A stretch of DNA of 64,000 nt, taken from Eriocheir sinensis (lineage: Eukaryota > Arthropoda > Malacostraca > Decapoda > Varunidae). Below are positions 17,701-35,044 of the stretch, piece by piece (position 1 is the first letter of the stretch; every line of letters starts with the position of its first letter). Made by a program: the position numbers and the translations under genes. The DNA lies in assembly GCF_024679095.1 (NCBI RefSeq), contig NC_066509.1:20320811-20384810 (forward strand), given 5' to 3'. The notes beneath the pieces are model-generated. The model saw nothing but the letters and a program-made list of their open reading frames with translations, ran no database searches and was not told the origin of the DNA.

Positions 17701-20700
17701 TGCATTTTTGTACATATATTTTCATAGAAATTTGCGTTATTTTATGTGTTTTTTGTATATATTTTTTCATACAAATTTATATTATTTCTTTGTTATTATT
17801 TTTATTTATTTTGATGCGAATTACATATGTATTTTGTACATATTTTTATACGTATTTACATTATTTAATGTGTATTTTGTTTATATATTTTTATACAAAT
17901 TTACGTTATTATATGTGTATTTGTATAAATGTTTTGATTCAAATTTACTTTATTTTATGTATTTTGTATATATATATTTCAATTCAAATTTAGCTTATTT
18001 TGTGTGTATTATGTATATCTATTTCCATACAAATTTAATTACTTTTGTGTATTTTTGTATATAGTTTTATATAAATTTACGTTATTTTGCGTATTTTGTA
18101 TATTTATATTAATACAAATACACATTTTTTTATTGGTATATTGTTTATTTATTTTGATACGAGTTTACATTAAATTATGTGTATTTTGTATACATTTTTT
18201 ACACGTATTTACCTCATTTTATGCGTATTTTGTATATATATTTTTAAAGAAATCTACGTTATTTTATGTGTATTCGTATATATATATTTTGAAACAAATT
18301 TACATTGTTTTATATGTATTTTGCATATCTATTTCAATACAGATTTACCTTATTGTATGTGTATTTTGTATATTTATTTTAATACAAATTATTTTTTTTA
18401 TGTGTATTTTTGTAAATATATTTAAAAAAAATGCGTTATTTTATGGGTATTTTGCATCTTTATTTTCATACAAATTTACATTATTTTATTAACATTCTGT
18501 GTATTTTTTTATACGATTTTACATTATTCTATTTGTGTTTTGTATATATATTTTTTATACATATTTACATTATTTAATGAGTATTTTGTATATATATTTT
18601 ATACAAATTTACGTTAATTTAAGTGTATTTGTTTGTATATTTTCATTCTTTTTTACATTATTTTATGTGTATTTTGTATATGAATTTCAATACAAATTTA
18701 CCTAAATTTATGTGTATTTTGTATATTTATTTTCATACAAATTTTATTTATTTTTGTGTATTTTTATATATAGTTTTATACAAATTTACGTTATTTTATG
18801 TTTATTTTATTTATGTATTTTCATACAAATACACATTCTCTTATTGATATTTTCCTTATTTATTTTGACACGAATTTACATTATTTAATGTGTATTTTGT
18901 ATATATATTTTTATACGTATCTATATCATTTCATGTGTACTTTGTATATATATGTCTATTGAAATCTACGTTATTTTATTCATTCAAAATTACATTGTTT
19001 TATCGGTATTTTGTTCTTTTTTTTCGATACGAATTTAGATTATTTCATGTGTATTTTCTATACATATACATATAGAGTAAATTTCTATGAAAATATATAT
19101 TCAAAATACATATAAAATTATGTAAATAAGTATAAAAATATATATATCAAATACACCTAGAAAAAATGAAAATTCGTATCAAAATAAATAAAAGAAATTC
19201 CGATAAAAGAATGTATATTTGTAGGAATACACATAAAATATTTAAATTTGTATTGAAATAAATATACAAAATGCACATACAATAAGGTAAACTTGTATTG
19301 AAAGAGATATGCAAAAATACATATAAAACAATGTAAATTTGTTCTAAATATATATACGAATACACATAAAATAACATAGATTTCTATAAAAATATATATA
19401 CAAAATACACATAAAATTAAGTAAATACGTATAAAAAAATGTATACAATATACACATAAAATAATGTAAATTCGAATCAAAATAAATAAACAAAATATCA
19501 ATAAAAGAATGTGTATTTGTATAAATATAAATGTACAAAATACACATACAAAATATACATAAAATAAGGTAAATTTGTAATGATATATATGTACAAAATA
19601 CACATAAAATAATGTAAATTTATATGAAAATATATACAAATTCACATAAAATACCATGAATTTGTATAAAAATATATATTCAAAATAAATATTAAATAAT
19701 GTAAATGTGTATAAAAAATATATATACAAAGTACATATGAGATAATGTAAATTCGTATCAATATAAATCAACAAAACACAAATAAAATAATATATATCTG
19801 AATGAAAATAGATTTACAAAATACACATAACATAACTAAAATTTTTATTAAAATATATACAAAAATACATAGAAATAATTTGAGTTTGTATGAAAATAGA
19901 TATTCAAAATACGCATAAAACTAGTTAAATTTCTTTTGAAATATATATACAAAATACCCATAAAATATTGTAAATTTGTGTCAAAATATATAAACAAATA
20001 CACATAAAATAACGTAAATTTGTATGAAAATAATATACAAAATACACATAGAATAATGTCAAATCGTATCGATATGAATGAGCAGATTATCAATGAAATA
20101 AAGTAAATTTGTATGAAAATAAAGATGCAAAATACCCATGAAATAAAGCATATTTTTATATAAATACATATACAAAAATACACATAGCATAATTAAATTT
20201 GTATTAAAATTAATATACAAAAGGCATATACAATAAAGTGAATTTGTATTGAAAAAATATGCAAAATACACATAAAAGTGTAAATTGGTTTCAAAATCTA
20301 TATAAGAATACACATAAAATAACGAAGATTTCTATAGAAATATATATACAAAATACACATGAAATGATGTAAATACGTATAAAAATTTATATTTAAAATA
20401 CACATTAAATAATGTAAATTCGCGTCAAAATTAATAAACAAAATATCAATAAAAGAATGTGTATTTGTATGCAAATAGATATACAAAATACACATAAAAA
20501 TTGTATAAAATATTTTAAACATGTATAAAAATATATTATATTATATATATTTTTATTGAAATTTGCGATATTTATGTGTATTTTGTATATGTTTTCTCAT
20601 ACAAATTTACATTATTTTATTGGTATTTTGTTTATTTATTTTGATATGAATTTACATTATTTTATGTGTACTTTGTATATATATTTTTATGCGCATTTAC

Positions 20701-21813
20701 ATTATTTGATATTTATTTTGGATATATATTTTTATACAAATTCATGGTATTTTATCTGCATTTGTATATATATTTTCATAAAAATTTACATTATTTTATG
20801 TGTATTTTGTACATATATTTCATTACAAATTTACCTTATTTTATGCTTATTTTGTATATTTATTTCATTTAATATTAAATTATTTTATGTGTATATTTGA
20901 ATTTGTATTTAGGTTATTTTATGTGTATTTTCTATATATATTTTCATCCAAAAAATTACATTATTTTATTGGTATTTTGTTAATTTAATTCGATAAGAAT
21001 TTAGATTATTTCATAGGTATTTTGTATACATATTTTTATACGCATTTACATTATTTAATGTGTGTTTTGTATATATATTTTTATGCAAATTTACTTTATT
21101 TTCTGTGCATTTTTGTACCATGTGCATGTAAATATGTAAAAAAAAATACATACAAAATACACATAGAATAATGTAAAATCGTATCAAAATAAATACACAG
21201 AATATCAATAAAATAAAGTAAGTTTGTATGAAAATAAAGAAGCTAAATACCCATAAAAAAGCATATTTTTATGAAAATATGTATAAAAAACACACATCAA
21301 ATAATTAACTTTGTATTAAAATAAATATTCAAAATGCACGTACAATATGGTAAATTTGTATTGAAATAGATATGCAAAACACACATAAAACAATGTAAAT
21401 TTATTTCAAAATATATATACGAATACACATAAAAAAAGTAAATTTTTATAAAAATATATATAAAAAATACATACAAAAATACACAAAAATAACTTAAATT
21501 TGTATGAAAATAAACATACAAAATACACATAAAATTAGGTAAATTTGTATTGAAATTCATATACAAAATATACATAAAATAATGAAAATTTGAATAAAAA
21601 TATATAAAAAAAAACTTTAAGTAACGTAAATATGTATAAAATATATATACAAAATACATATTAAATAATGCATATATGTATGAAAAAATATATACAAAAC
21701 ACAAGTAGAATAGTGTAAAATCGTATCAAAATAAACACACAGAATATTAGTAAAATAATGTAAATTTCTATGAAAATATAGATGCAAAATACCCATAAAA
21801 TAACGCATTTTTT

Positions 21814-21999
<186 letters not shown>

Positions 22000-22696
22000 A
22001 AAATACACATAAAATATTTAAATTTGTATTAAAATAAATACACAAAATGCACATTCATTAAGGTAAATTTGTATTGAAATAGATATGCAAAATACATATA
22101 AAACAATGTAAATTTGTTTCAAAATATATATACGAATTCACAAAATAACGTAGATTTCTATAAACATTTATATACAAAATACACATAAAATGAAGTAAAT
22201 AAGTATAAAAAAAATGTATACAAAATACACATAAAATTTGAATGAAAATATATATACAAATACACATAAAATAATATGAATTTGTATAAAATTTGTTTCA
22301 AAATATATACGAATGCACACAATAAAATAACGTAAATTTTTATGAAAATGTATATACAAAATACACATAAAATAATGTAAATTCGTATCAAAATAAATAA
22401 ACAAGATTCCAATAAAAGAATGTATATTAGTAGGAAAATATATATACAAAATACAAATAAAATAAGTAGAATTTGTATAAAAATATATACAAAAATACAA
22501 AAAAATAATTTAAATTTGTTTGAAAATATATATGCAAAATACACATAAAATTAGCCAAATTTGTATTGAAATACATATAAAAAATTCACATAAAATAATG
22601 TAAATTTGTATGAAAATATATAAACAAATACACATAAAATAACGTAAATTTGGATAAAATATATATACAAAATAAACATTAAATATTGTAAATATG

Positions 22697-22886
<190 letters not shown>

Positions 22887-25800
22887 AAATACACATAGAA
22901 TAATGTTAAATCGTATCAAAATAAATAAACAGAATATCAATAAAATAATGTAAATTTGTATGAAAATAAAGATGCAAAATACCCATATTATAACGCATAT
23001 TTGCATAAAAATATATATATACGAAGATACACATAAAATAATTTAATTTGTATTAAAATAAATATACAAAATGCACATACAATAAAGTAAATTTGTATTG
23101 AAATAGATATGCAAAATACACATAAATAATGTAAATTTGTACCAAAATATATATACGAATACACATAAAATAGAGTAAATTTCTATGAAAATATACATAC
23201 ACAATACATATAAAATGATGTAAATAAGTAAAAAAATATATATATCATATACACCTAAATAATGTAAATTCGTATCAAAATAAATAAACAAAATTCCGAT
23301 AAAAAACGTATATTTGTAGGAAAATAAATATACAAAATACACATAAAATAACGAAAATTTGTATAAAAATATATACAAAAAAAAAACACAAAAATAATAT
23401 CAATTTATATGAAAATTGATATACAAAATACGCATATAATTAGTTAAATTTATATTTAAATATATGTACATAATACACATAAAATAATGTAAATTTGTAT
23501 GAAATGAAAACAAATACACATAAAATATGGTACATTTGTATAAAATATATATACAAAATACACATAAAATAACGGAAAATCGTATCAAAATAAGTACACA
23601 GAATATCAATAAAATAATTTAAATTTTAAATACCGATAAAATAAAGCATATTTTTTTTTAAAAATATATATACAAAAGTACACATAGAATAATTAAATTT
23701 GTATTAAAATTAATATACAAAATGCACATACTATAAGGTAAATTTGTATTGAAAAAAAAGCAAAATACACATAAAACAGTGTAAATTTGTTTCAAAATAT
23801 ATAAACGAATATACATAAAAAAACGTAGATTTCTATAGGAATATATATACAAAATACACATGAAATGATGTAAATACGTATAAAAATATATATACAAAAT
23901 ACACATTATATAATGAAAACTCGCGTCAAAATAAATAAAAAAAAATATCAATAAAAGTATGTGTATTTGTATGAAAATAAGTATACAAAATACACATAAG
24001 ATAACCTAAATTTGTATAAAACTATATAAAAAAATACATAAAAATAATTTAAATTTGTATGATAATAAATATACAAAATACACATAAAATTAGGTAAATT
24101 TGTATTTAAATACATATACAAAATACACATAAAATAATGTAAATTTGAATGAAAATACATAAACAAATACACTTAAAATATAGTAAATTTGTATAAAAAA
24201 AATATATACAAAACACAAATAGAATAATATAAAATCGTATTAAAATAAATACACAGAATATTAATAAAATAATGTAAATTTGTATGAAAATAAAAGCCAA
24301 AATACCTATAAAATAACGCATTTTTTTTATTTATAAAAATATATATACCAAAATACACATAAAAGAAAAATTGTATTAAAATAAATATATAAAAAACACA
24401 TACAATAAAGTAAATTTGTATTGAAATAGATATGCAAAATACATATAAAACAATGTAAATTTGTTTCAAAATATATATACGAATTTTATGTGTATTTTGC
24501 ATTTTTTTCAATACAAATTTTCCTTATTGTATGTGCATTTTGTATATTAATTTTAATGCAATTTTAATTATTCTATGTGTATTTTTGTATATGTAATTTT
24601 ATAAAAATATGCTTTATTTTATGGGTATTTTGCATCTTTATTTTCTTACAAATTTACATTATTTTATTGATACTCTTTGTATTTGTTTTGATACGATTTT
24701 ACATTATTCCATGTGTATTTTGTATATATATTTTATACAAATGTACGTTATTTTATGTGTAATTGTTTTCATTTCATACAAATTTACATTATTTTATGTG
24801 TATTTTGTACATGTATTTAAATACAAATTTAACTAATAATATGTGTATATTGTATATATATTTTCATAGAAATTGAAATTTTTTTGTGTGTGTATATATT
24901 TTTATACAAATTTTTGCTATTTTATGTGTATTTTGTATATTTATTTTCCAAAAAAATATACGTTCTTTTATCGGAGTTTTGTTTATTTATTTTGATACGA
25001 ATTTACATTATTTTAGGGGTATTTGGTATATATATTTTTATACTTATTTACATCATTATATATGCATTTTGTATGCATATTTTCATAGAAATTTACTCTA
25101 TTTTATGTGTATTCGTATATATATCTTTTGATAAAAATTTATATTATTTATGTGTATTTTGCATATCTATTTTAATATATATTTACGTTATTGTATGTGC
25201 ATTTTCTATATTTATTTTAAAGCAAATTTAATTATTTCATGTGTATTTTTGTATATTTATTTTTATTACATTTGCATTATTTTATTGATATTCTGTTTAT
25301 TTATTTTTATACGAGTTAATATTATTCTATGTGTATTTTGTATATATATTTTTTTATACATATTTACATTATTTAATGTTTATTTTGTATATATATTTTA
25401 TCCAAATTTACGTTATTTTATGTGTATTTCTTTATATATTTTCATACAAATTTACATTATTTTATGTGTATTTTGTATATGTATTTCAATGCAAATTTGC
25501 CTAATTTTATGTGTATTTTGCATATCTATTTTCAAACTAATTGAACTTATTTTTGTGTATTTTTGTATATATTATTATACAAATTTTAGTTATTTTATTT
25601 GTATTTAGTATACATATTTATTTTGATACGAATTTACATTATTTTATGTGTGTTTTGTATATATACTTTTCTACGTATTTAAATTATTTTATGTGTATTT
25701 TGTATATACATTTTCATAAAAATTTACGTTATTTTCTTGTGTGTATTCGTATATATTTTGATACAAATTTTATACAAATTCATGTTATTTTATGTGTGTT

Positions 25801-28800
25801 TGCCTAAATATTTTCATACAAATTTAGAGGTGTATTTTGTATATATTTTTTTATACGTATTTACTTAATTTTATGTGTATTTTGTATATATATTTTTATA
25901 GAAATCTACGTTATTTTCTGTATTCGTATATATATTTTTAAGCAAATTTACATAGTTTTATATGTATTTTGCACATCTATTTCAACACAAATTTACCTTA
26001 ATGAATGTGCATTTTGTATATTTATTTTAATACAAATTTAAATATTTTATGTGTATTTTGGTACATACATATTTTCAAAAAAATGCGTTATTTTATGGGT
26101 ATTTTGCATTTTTATTTTCATACAATTTTACATTATTTTATTGATATTCCGTGTATTTATTTTGATACGATTTTACCCAATTCTATTTGTGTTTTGTATA
26201 TATGTTTTTCATTCATATTTGCATTATTTAATGTGTATTTTGTATATATATTTTATACAAATTTACGTTATTCAAAGTGTATTTGTTTATATATTTTCAT
26301 TCAAATTTACATTATTTTATGTGTATTTTGTATATGTATTTCAATACAATTACCTAATTTTATGTGTATTTTGTATATTTATTTTCATACAAATTTAAAT
26401 TATTTTTGTGTATTTTTGGGTGTATCTTTTATATATATTTTTATAGAAAATTACGTCTTTTTATGGGTATTCGTATATATATTTTGAAATAAATTTACCT
26501 TGTTTTATGTGTGTTTTGCATATCTATTTCAATACAAATTTACCATATTGTTTGTTCATTTTGAATATTAATTTTAATACAAATTTTATTATTTTGTGTG
26601 TATTTTTGTATATGTATATTTATAAAAAATATGCTTTATTTTATGGGTATATTGCATCTTTATTTTCATACAAATTTACATTATTTTATTGACATTCTGT
26701 GTATTTATTTTGATACACTTTTACATTATTCCGTGTGTATTTTGTATATATATTTAAAATGTAAGCTAAATTTGAATTGAAATATATATACAAAATACAT
26801 AAAATAATGTAAATTTGTATCAAAATATTTATACAAATACACATAATAACGTAATTTTTTTTTTAAATATATGAACAAAATACAAATTAAATAATGTAAA
26901 TACGTATAAAAAAAATATGTACAAAATACACATATAATCATGTAATTCGTATCAAAATAAATAAACAAAATACCAAAAAAATAAAGTAAATTTGTGTGAG
27001 AAAACATATACAAAATACACATAAAATAACGCAAATTTCTATAAAAATATATGTACAAAAATGCACATAAAATAAAGTAAATTTGCATAAAAATATATAT
27101 ACAAAACACGCATTAGATAATGTAAATGAGTAAAAAATATGTATACAAAATACCTATGAAAAAATCTAAACTCGTATCGAATTAAATTAAGAAAATACCA
27201 ATAAAATAATGTAATTTTGGATGAAAATATATATAGAAAATACATATAAAATAACCTAAATACAAATACAAATATACACATAAAATAGTTTAAAATTAAA
27301 TTAAATAAATATAAAAAATAAACATAAAATAAGGTAAATTTGTAATGAAATATATGTAAAAATACACATAAAATAATATAAATTTGTATGAAAATATATA
27401 TACAAATACACATAAAATAACATGAATTTGTATAAAATTTTTATGAAAATATATACGAATACACACAATAAAATAACGTAATTTTTTATGAAAATATATA
27501 TACAAAATACACATAAAATAATGTAAATACGTAGAAAAATATATATACAAAATACACATAAAATAATGTAAATACACTTAAAATAACGTAAATTTGTATG
27601 AAATATATATACAAAATACAAACTAAATAATGTAAAAATATAGAATATTGTAAAATTGTATCAAAATAAATACTCAGAATATTAATAAAATAATGTAAAT
27701 TTGTATGAAAATAAAGAAGAAAAATACCCATAAAATAACGCATTTTCTTATAAAAATATATATACCAAAATACACATAAAAAAATTAAATTTGTATTAAA
27801 ATAATTATACAAAATACACATACACTAATTAAAATTTGTATTGAAATAGATATGCAAAATACATATAAAACTATGTAAATTTGTTTCAAAAAATGTATAC
27901 GAATACACATAAAATAATGTAAATTCGTATCAAAATATATAAACAAAATACCAATAAAAGAATGTGTATTTGTATAAATATAAATATAAAAAATACGCAT
28001 AAAATAACGTAAATTTATATAATACTTTTTATGTGTATTATGTATATTTATATTTATACAAGTACACATTCTTTTATTGGTATTTTGTTTATTTATTTTG
28101 ATACGAATTTACATTATTTTATGTGTATTTTGTATTCTTTTTTTTTATACGTATTTACCTCATTTTATGTGTGTTTTGTATATATATTTTTATAGAAATC
28201 TACGTTATTTTATGTGTTTTCGTATATATATTTTTAAACAAATTTACATTGTTTTATATGTATTTTGCATATCTATTTCAATACAAATTTACCTTATTGT
28301 ATGTGTTTTTTATATATTTATTTTAATACAATTTATTTTTATGTGTATTTTGGTATATATATTTTTATAAATAAAAAAATGCGTTATTTTATGGGTATTT
28401 TGCCTCTTTATTTTCATACAAATTTACATTATTTTATTAATATTCTGTGTATTTATTTTAATACGATTTTACATTATTCTATTTGTGTTTTGTATATATT
28501 TTTTTTATACAAATTTACGTTATTTTAAGTGTATTTGTTCATGTATTTTCATTCAAATTTACATTATTTTATGTGTATTTTGTAAATGTATTTAAATACA
28601 AATTTACCTAATTTTATGTGTATTTTGTATATTTATTTTCATACAAATTTAAATTATTTTTATGTATTTTTGTATATAGTTTTATACAAATTTAGGTTAT
28701 CTTATGTGTATTTTGTATATTTATTTTCATACAAATACACATTCTTTTATTGATATTTTGTTAATTTATTTTGACGCGAGTTTTCATTATTTAATGGTAT

Positions 28801-30574
28801 TTTGTATATATATTTTTATACGTATTTACATCATTTCATGTGTATTTTGTATATATATTCCTATAGAAATCTGCGTTATTTTATATGTATTCGTTTATAT
28901 ATTTTGAAACAAATTTACACTGTTTTATGTGTATTTTGCATTTTTTTTCAATACAAATTTACCTTATAGTATGTGCATTTTGTATATATATTTTTTAATA
29001 CAAATTTAATTATTCTATGTGTATTTTTGTATATGTACTTTTTTTTAAAATATGCTTTATTTTATCGGTATTTTGCATCTTTATTTTCATACATATTTAA
29101 ATTATTTTATTGAAATTTTGTGTACTTATTTTGATACGATTTTACATTATTCTATGTGTATTTTGTATATATATATTTTATACAAATGTACCATATTTTA
29201 TGTATATTTGTTTTCATTTCATACAAATTTACATTATTTTATGTGTATTTTGTACATATATTTAAATATAAATTTATCTAATTATATGTGTATTTTGTAT
29301 ATCAATTTTCATACAAATTGATATTATTTTCGTGTTTTTTTTTGTATATATTTTTATACAAATTTTCGTTATTTTAAGTGTATTTTGTATATTCATTTTC
29401 CTACAAATATACGTTTTTTATCGGAATTTTGTTTATTTATTTTGATACGAATTTACATTATTTAGGTGTATTTGATATATATATTTTTATACTTATTTAC
29501 ATCATTTTATATGTATTGTGTATGTATATTTTCATAGAAATTTACTCTATTTTATGTGTGTTCGTATATATATTTTGATACAAATTAACATTATTTATGT
29601 GTATTTTGCATATCTATTTCAATACAAATTTACTTTATTGTATGTGCATTTTGTATAACTATTTTAATACAAATTAAATTATTTTATGTGTATTTTTGTA
29701 TATATATTTTTATGCAAATATGCGTTACAATATGTGTATTTTGCATCTTTATTTTCATTCAAATTTACATTATTTTATTGATATTCTGTTTATTTATTTT
29801 GATACGATTTAACATTATTCTATGTGTATTTTGTATATATATATATTTTTATACATATTTACATTATTAAATGTTTATTTTGTATATATATTTTATCCAA
29901 ATTTACTTTATTTTATGTGTATTTGTTTATATATTTTCATACAAATTTACATTATTTTATGTGAATTTTTTGATGTATTTCAATACAAATTTTCCTAATT
30001 TTATGTGTATTTTGCATATATATTTTCAAACAAATTTAAATTATTTTTTTGTATTTTTGTTTAAATTTTTATACAAATTCTACTTATTTTATTTGTATTT
30101 TGTATATATATTTTCCTACAAATATACATTCTTTTATTGGAATTTTGTTTATTTATTTTGATACGAATTTACATTATTTTATGTATATTTTGTATATATA
30201 TTTTTCTATGTATTTAAATTATTTTATGTGTATTTTGTATATACATTTTCATAAAAATTTACGTTATTTTATTATGTGTATTCGTATATATTTTGAAACA
30301 AATTTTATACAAATTCATATTACTTTTTGTGTATTTATATATATATTTTCATACAAATTTATATGTGTATTTTGTATACATTTTTTTAAGTGTATTTTTT
30401 TTATATATTTTTAAAGAAATCTACGTTACTTTGTGAATTCGTATATATATTTTGAAACAAATTTAAATTGTTTTATATGTATTTTGCATATGTATTTCAA
30501 TACAAATTTACCTTAATGAATGTGCATTTTGTATATTTATTTTAATACAAATTTAAATATTTTATGTGTATTTT

Positions 30575-30754
<180 letters not shown>

Positions 30755-31436
30755 TGCGTTATTTTATGGGTATTTTGCATCTATATTTTCATACAAATTT
30801 ACATTATTTTACTAATATTCTGTGTATTTATTTTGATACGATTTTACTTGTGTTTTGTATATATTTTTTTCATACATATTTGCATTATTTAATGTGTATT
30901 TTGTATATATATTTTATATAAATTTACGTTATTTAAAGTTTTTTTTTATATATTTTTATTCAAATTTTCATTATTTTATGTGTATTTTGTATATGAATTT
31001 CAATACAAATTTAACTAATTTTATGTGTATTTTTATGTTTATTTTCATACAAATTTAAATTATTTTTGTGTATTTTTGTATTTATTTTTTATATATATTT
31101 TTATAGAAATTTACTTTTTTTTATGTGTATTCGTATATATATTTTGAAATAAATTTACATTGTTTTATGTGTGTTTTGCATATCTATTTCAATACAAATT
31201 TACCATATTGTACGTGCATTTTGTATATTTATTTTAATACAAATTTAATTATTTGATGTGTGTTTTTTATACATATTTTTATAAAAATATGCTTTTTTAT
31301 GGGTATTTTGCTTCTTTATTTTCATACAAATTTACTTTATTTTATTGATATTCTGTGTATTTATTTTGATACGATTTTACATTATTCTATGTGTATTTTG
31401 TATGTATTTTTTTTTTGCATATTTACATGCACATGG

Positions 31437-33482
31437 TACAAAAATGCACATAAAATAAAGTAAATTTGCATAAAAATATATATACAAAACACACATTAAA
31501 TAATGTAAATGCGTATAAAAATATGTATACAAAATACCTGTGAAATAATCTAAATTGTTACCAAATTAAATTAACAAAATACCAATAAAATAATGTAATT
31601 TTTTGGATAAAAATATATATAGAAAATACACTTAAAATAATCTAAATACAAATACAAATATACACATAAAATAATTTAATATTAAATGAAATAAATATAC
31701 AAAATAAACATAAAATAAGGTAAATTTGTAATGAAATATATGTACAAAATACACATAAAATAATGTAAATTTATATGAAAATATATATACAAATGCACAT
31801 AAAATACCATGAATTTGTATAAAGATATATATTCAAAATAAATATCAAATAATGTAAATGTTTATAAAAATATATATACAAAGTACATATAAAATAATGT
31901 AAATTCGTATCAAAATAAATAATCAAAATACCAATAAAATAATGTAGATTTGTATGAGAAAACATATACAAAATACACATAAATATCGCAATTTTCAATA
32001 AAAATATATATAATATAATATATTTTTATACATGTTTAAAATGTTTTGTACAATTTTAGGTTATTTTATGTGTATTTTGTATATCTATTTTCATACAAAT
32101 ACACATTCTTTTATTGATATTTTGTTTATTTATTTTGACGCGAATTTACATTATTTAATGTGTATTTTGTATATAAATTTTTATACGTATTTACATCATT
32201 TCATGTGTATTTTGTATATGTATTTCTATAGAAATCTACGTTATTTTATGTGTATTCTTATATAGATTTTGAAACAAATTTACACTTTTATGTGTATTTT
32301 GCATATTTTTTCAATACAAATTTACTTTATTGTATATGGATTTTTGTATATTAATTTTAATACAAATTTAATTATTCTATGTGTATTTTTGTATCTGTAT
32401 TTATATAAAAATATGCTTTATTTCATGGGTATTTTGCATCTTTATTTTCGTACAAATTTACATTATTTTATTGATAATCTGCTCATTCATATCGATACGA
32501 TTTGACATTATTCTATGTGTATTTTGTATATTATTTTCATACAAATTTACGTTATTTTATGTGTATTTGTTTTTATATTTTGACACAAATTTACAATATT
32601 TTATGGGTATTTTGTATATATATTTCAAAAGAAATTTAACTAGTTTTATGCGTATTTTGTATATCTATTTTCATACAAACTCAAATTATTTCTATGTATT
32701 TTTGTATATATTTTAATACAAATTTTAGTTATGTTATGTGTATTTTGTAAATCTATTTTCATTCAAATATATATTATTTTATTTGTGTTTTGTTGATTTA
32801 TATTGATACGAATTTACATTATTTTATATGTACTCTGTATATATATTTTTTATACGCATTTACATTATTTAAAATTTATTTTGAATATATAATTTTATAA
32901 AAATTCATGGAATTTTATGTGTATTTTTATACATTTTCATATAAATTTACATTATTTTATGTTCATTTTATACATATATATCATTACAAATTTACCTAAT
33001 CTTATGTACATTTTGTATGTGTATTTTGTATATTTATATTATACAAATACACATTATTTTATTGGTATTTTGTTTATCTATTTTGATTCGAATTTACATT
33101 ATTCTATGTTTATTTTGTATACATTTTTTTATACGTATTTACTTAATTTTATGTGTATTTTGTATATATATTTTTATAGAAATCCACGTTATTTTATATG
33201 TATTCGTATATATATTTTGAACAAATTTACATTCTTTTATATGTATTATTGCATATCTCTTTCAATACAAGTTTACATTATTGTATGTGCATTTTGTATA
33301 TTTATTACAATACAAATTTAAATATTTTATATGTATTCCTACAAATATACGTTCTTTTATCGGATTTTTTTTTATTTATTTTGATACGAATTTTCATTTT
33401 TTTAGGTGTATATATATTTTTATACTTATTTACATAATTTTATATGTATTTTGAATATATATTTTCATAGAACTTTACTCTA
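31437..33482. repeat. 2-kb direct duplication, copy 1
   Basis: Matches 35045-37049 in the same orientation. Shared features are a run containing AATGTAATTTTTTGGATAAA, the - to + junction AAAATATATATAATATAATA (near 32000 and 35600), GATAATCTGCTCATTCATAT and the end TTTACTCTATATGT. It is also contained, inverted, in 18978-21120, so three copies exist. In this copy the satellite continues past TCTATATGT with ATATGTATAG. Confidence 0.75.
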
Positions 33483-35044
33483 TATGTATATGTATAGAAA
33501 ATACACTGAAATAATATAAATTCGTATCGAAAAAAATGAACAAAATACCGATAAGATAATGTAATTTTGAATGAAAATATATATAGAAAATACAAAAAAA
33601 AGAACGTATATACAAATAAATATATACACATAAAATAATTTGAATTTGAATGAAAATAGATATAAAAATAAACATAAAATAAGGCAAATTTTTAATGAAA
33701 TATATATACAAAATACACATAAAATAATGAAGATTTGTTTCAAAATATATATACGAATACACTTAAAATAACGTGGTTTTCTATAGAAATATATATACAA
33801 AATACACATGAAATGATGTAAATACGTATAAAAATATATATACAAAATACACATTAAATAATGTAAATTTGTGACAAAATAAATAAGGAAAATATCAATA
33901 AGAGAATGTGTATTTCTATGAAAATACATATATAAAATACACATAAAATAACGTAAATTTGTATAAAACTATATATAAAAATACACAAAAATAAATTAAA
34001 TTTGTATGAAAATAAATATACAAAATACACATAAAATTAGGTAAATTTGTATTGAAATACATATACAAAATACACATAAAATAATGTAAATTTGAATGAA
34101 AATATATAAACAAATACACTTAAATTAACGTAAATTTGTATAAAATATATATACAAAATACTTATTAAATAATGTAAATATGTATAAAAAATATATATAC
34201 AAAACACAAATAGAATAATGTAAAATCGTATAAAAAAAAACACAGAATGTCAATATAATAATGTAAATTTGTATGAAAATAAAGATGCAAAATACCAATA
34301 AAATAACGCATTTTTTTTATAAAAATATATTTACAAAAATACACATAAAAAAATTTATTTGTATTAAAATAAATATACAAAATACACATACAATAAGGTA
34401 AATCTGTATTGAAATAAATATGCAAAATACATATAAAACAATGTAATTTTGTTTCAAAATATATATACGAATACACATAAAATAACGTAGATTTCTATAA
34501 AAATATATATACAAAATACACATAAAATGAGGTAAATACGTATAAAAAATGTATACAAAATACACATAATCTAATGTAAATTCGTATAAAAAAAATAAAC
34601 AATATACCAATAAAAAAATGTGTATTGGTATTAATATAAATATACAAAATACACATAAAATAACGTAAAATTATATAAAACTATATAAAAAATACACAAA
34701 AGTAATTAAATTTGTATGAAAATAGATATACAAAATACACACAAAATAAGTTAAATTTGAATTGAAATATATATATACAAAATACATAAAATAAAGTAAA
34801 TTTGTATCAAAATATTTATACAAATACACATATAATAACGTAAATTTGTATAAAAATATATAAACAAAATACACATTAAATAATGTAAATACGTATAAAA
34901 AATATGCACAAAATACACATATAATCATGTAATTCGTATCAAAATAAATAAACAAAATACCTATGAAATAATATAAATTTGTATGAAAAAACATATGCAA
35001 AAAACACGTAAAATAAGGCAAATTTCTATGAAAATATATGTACA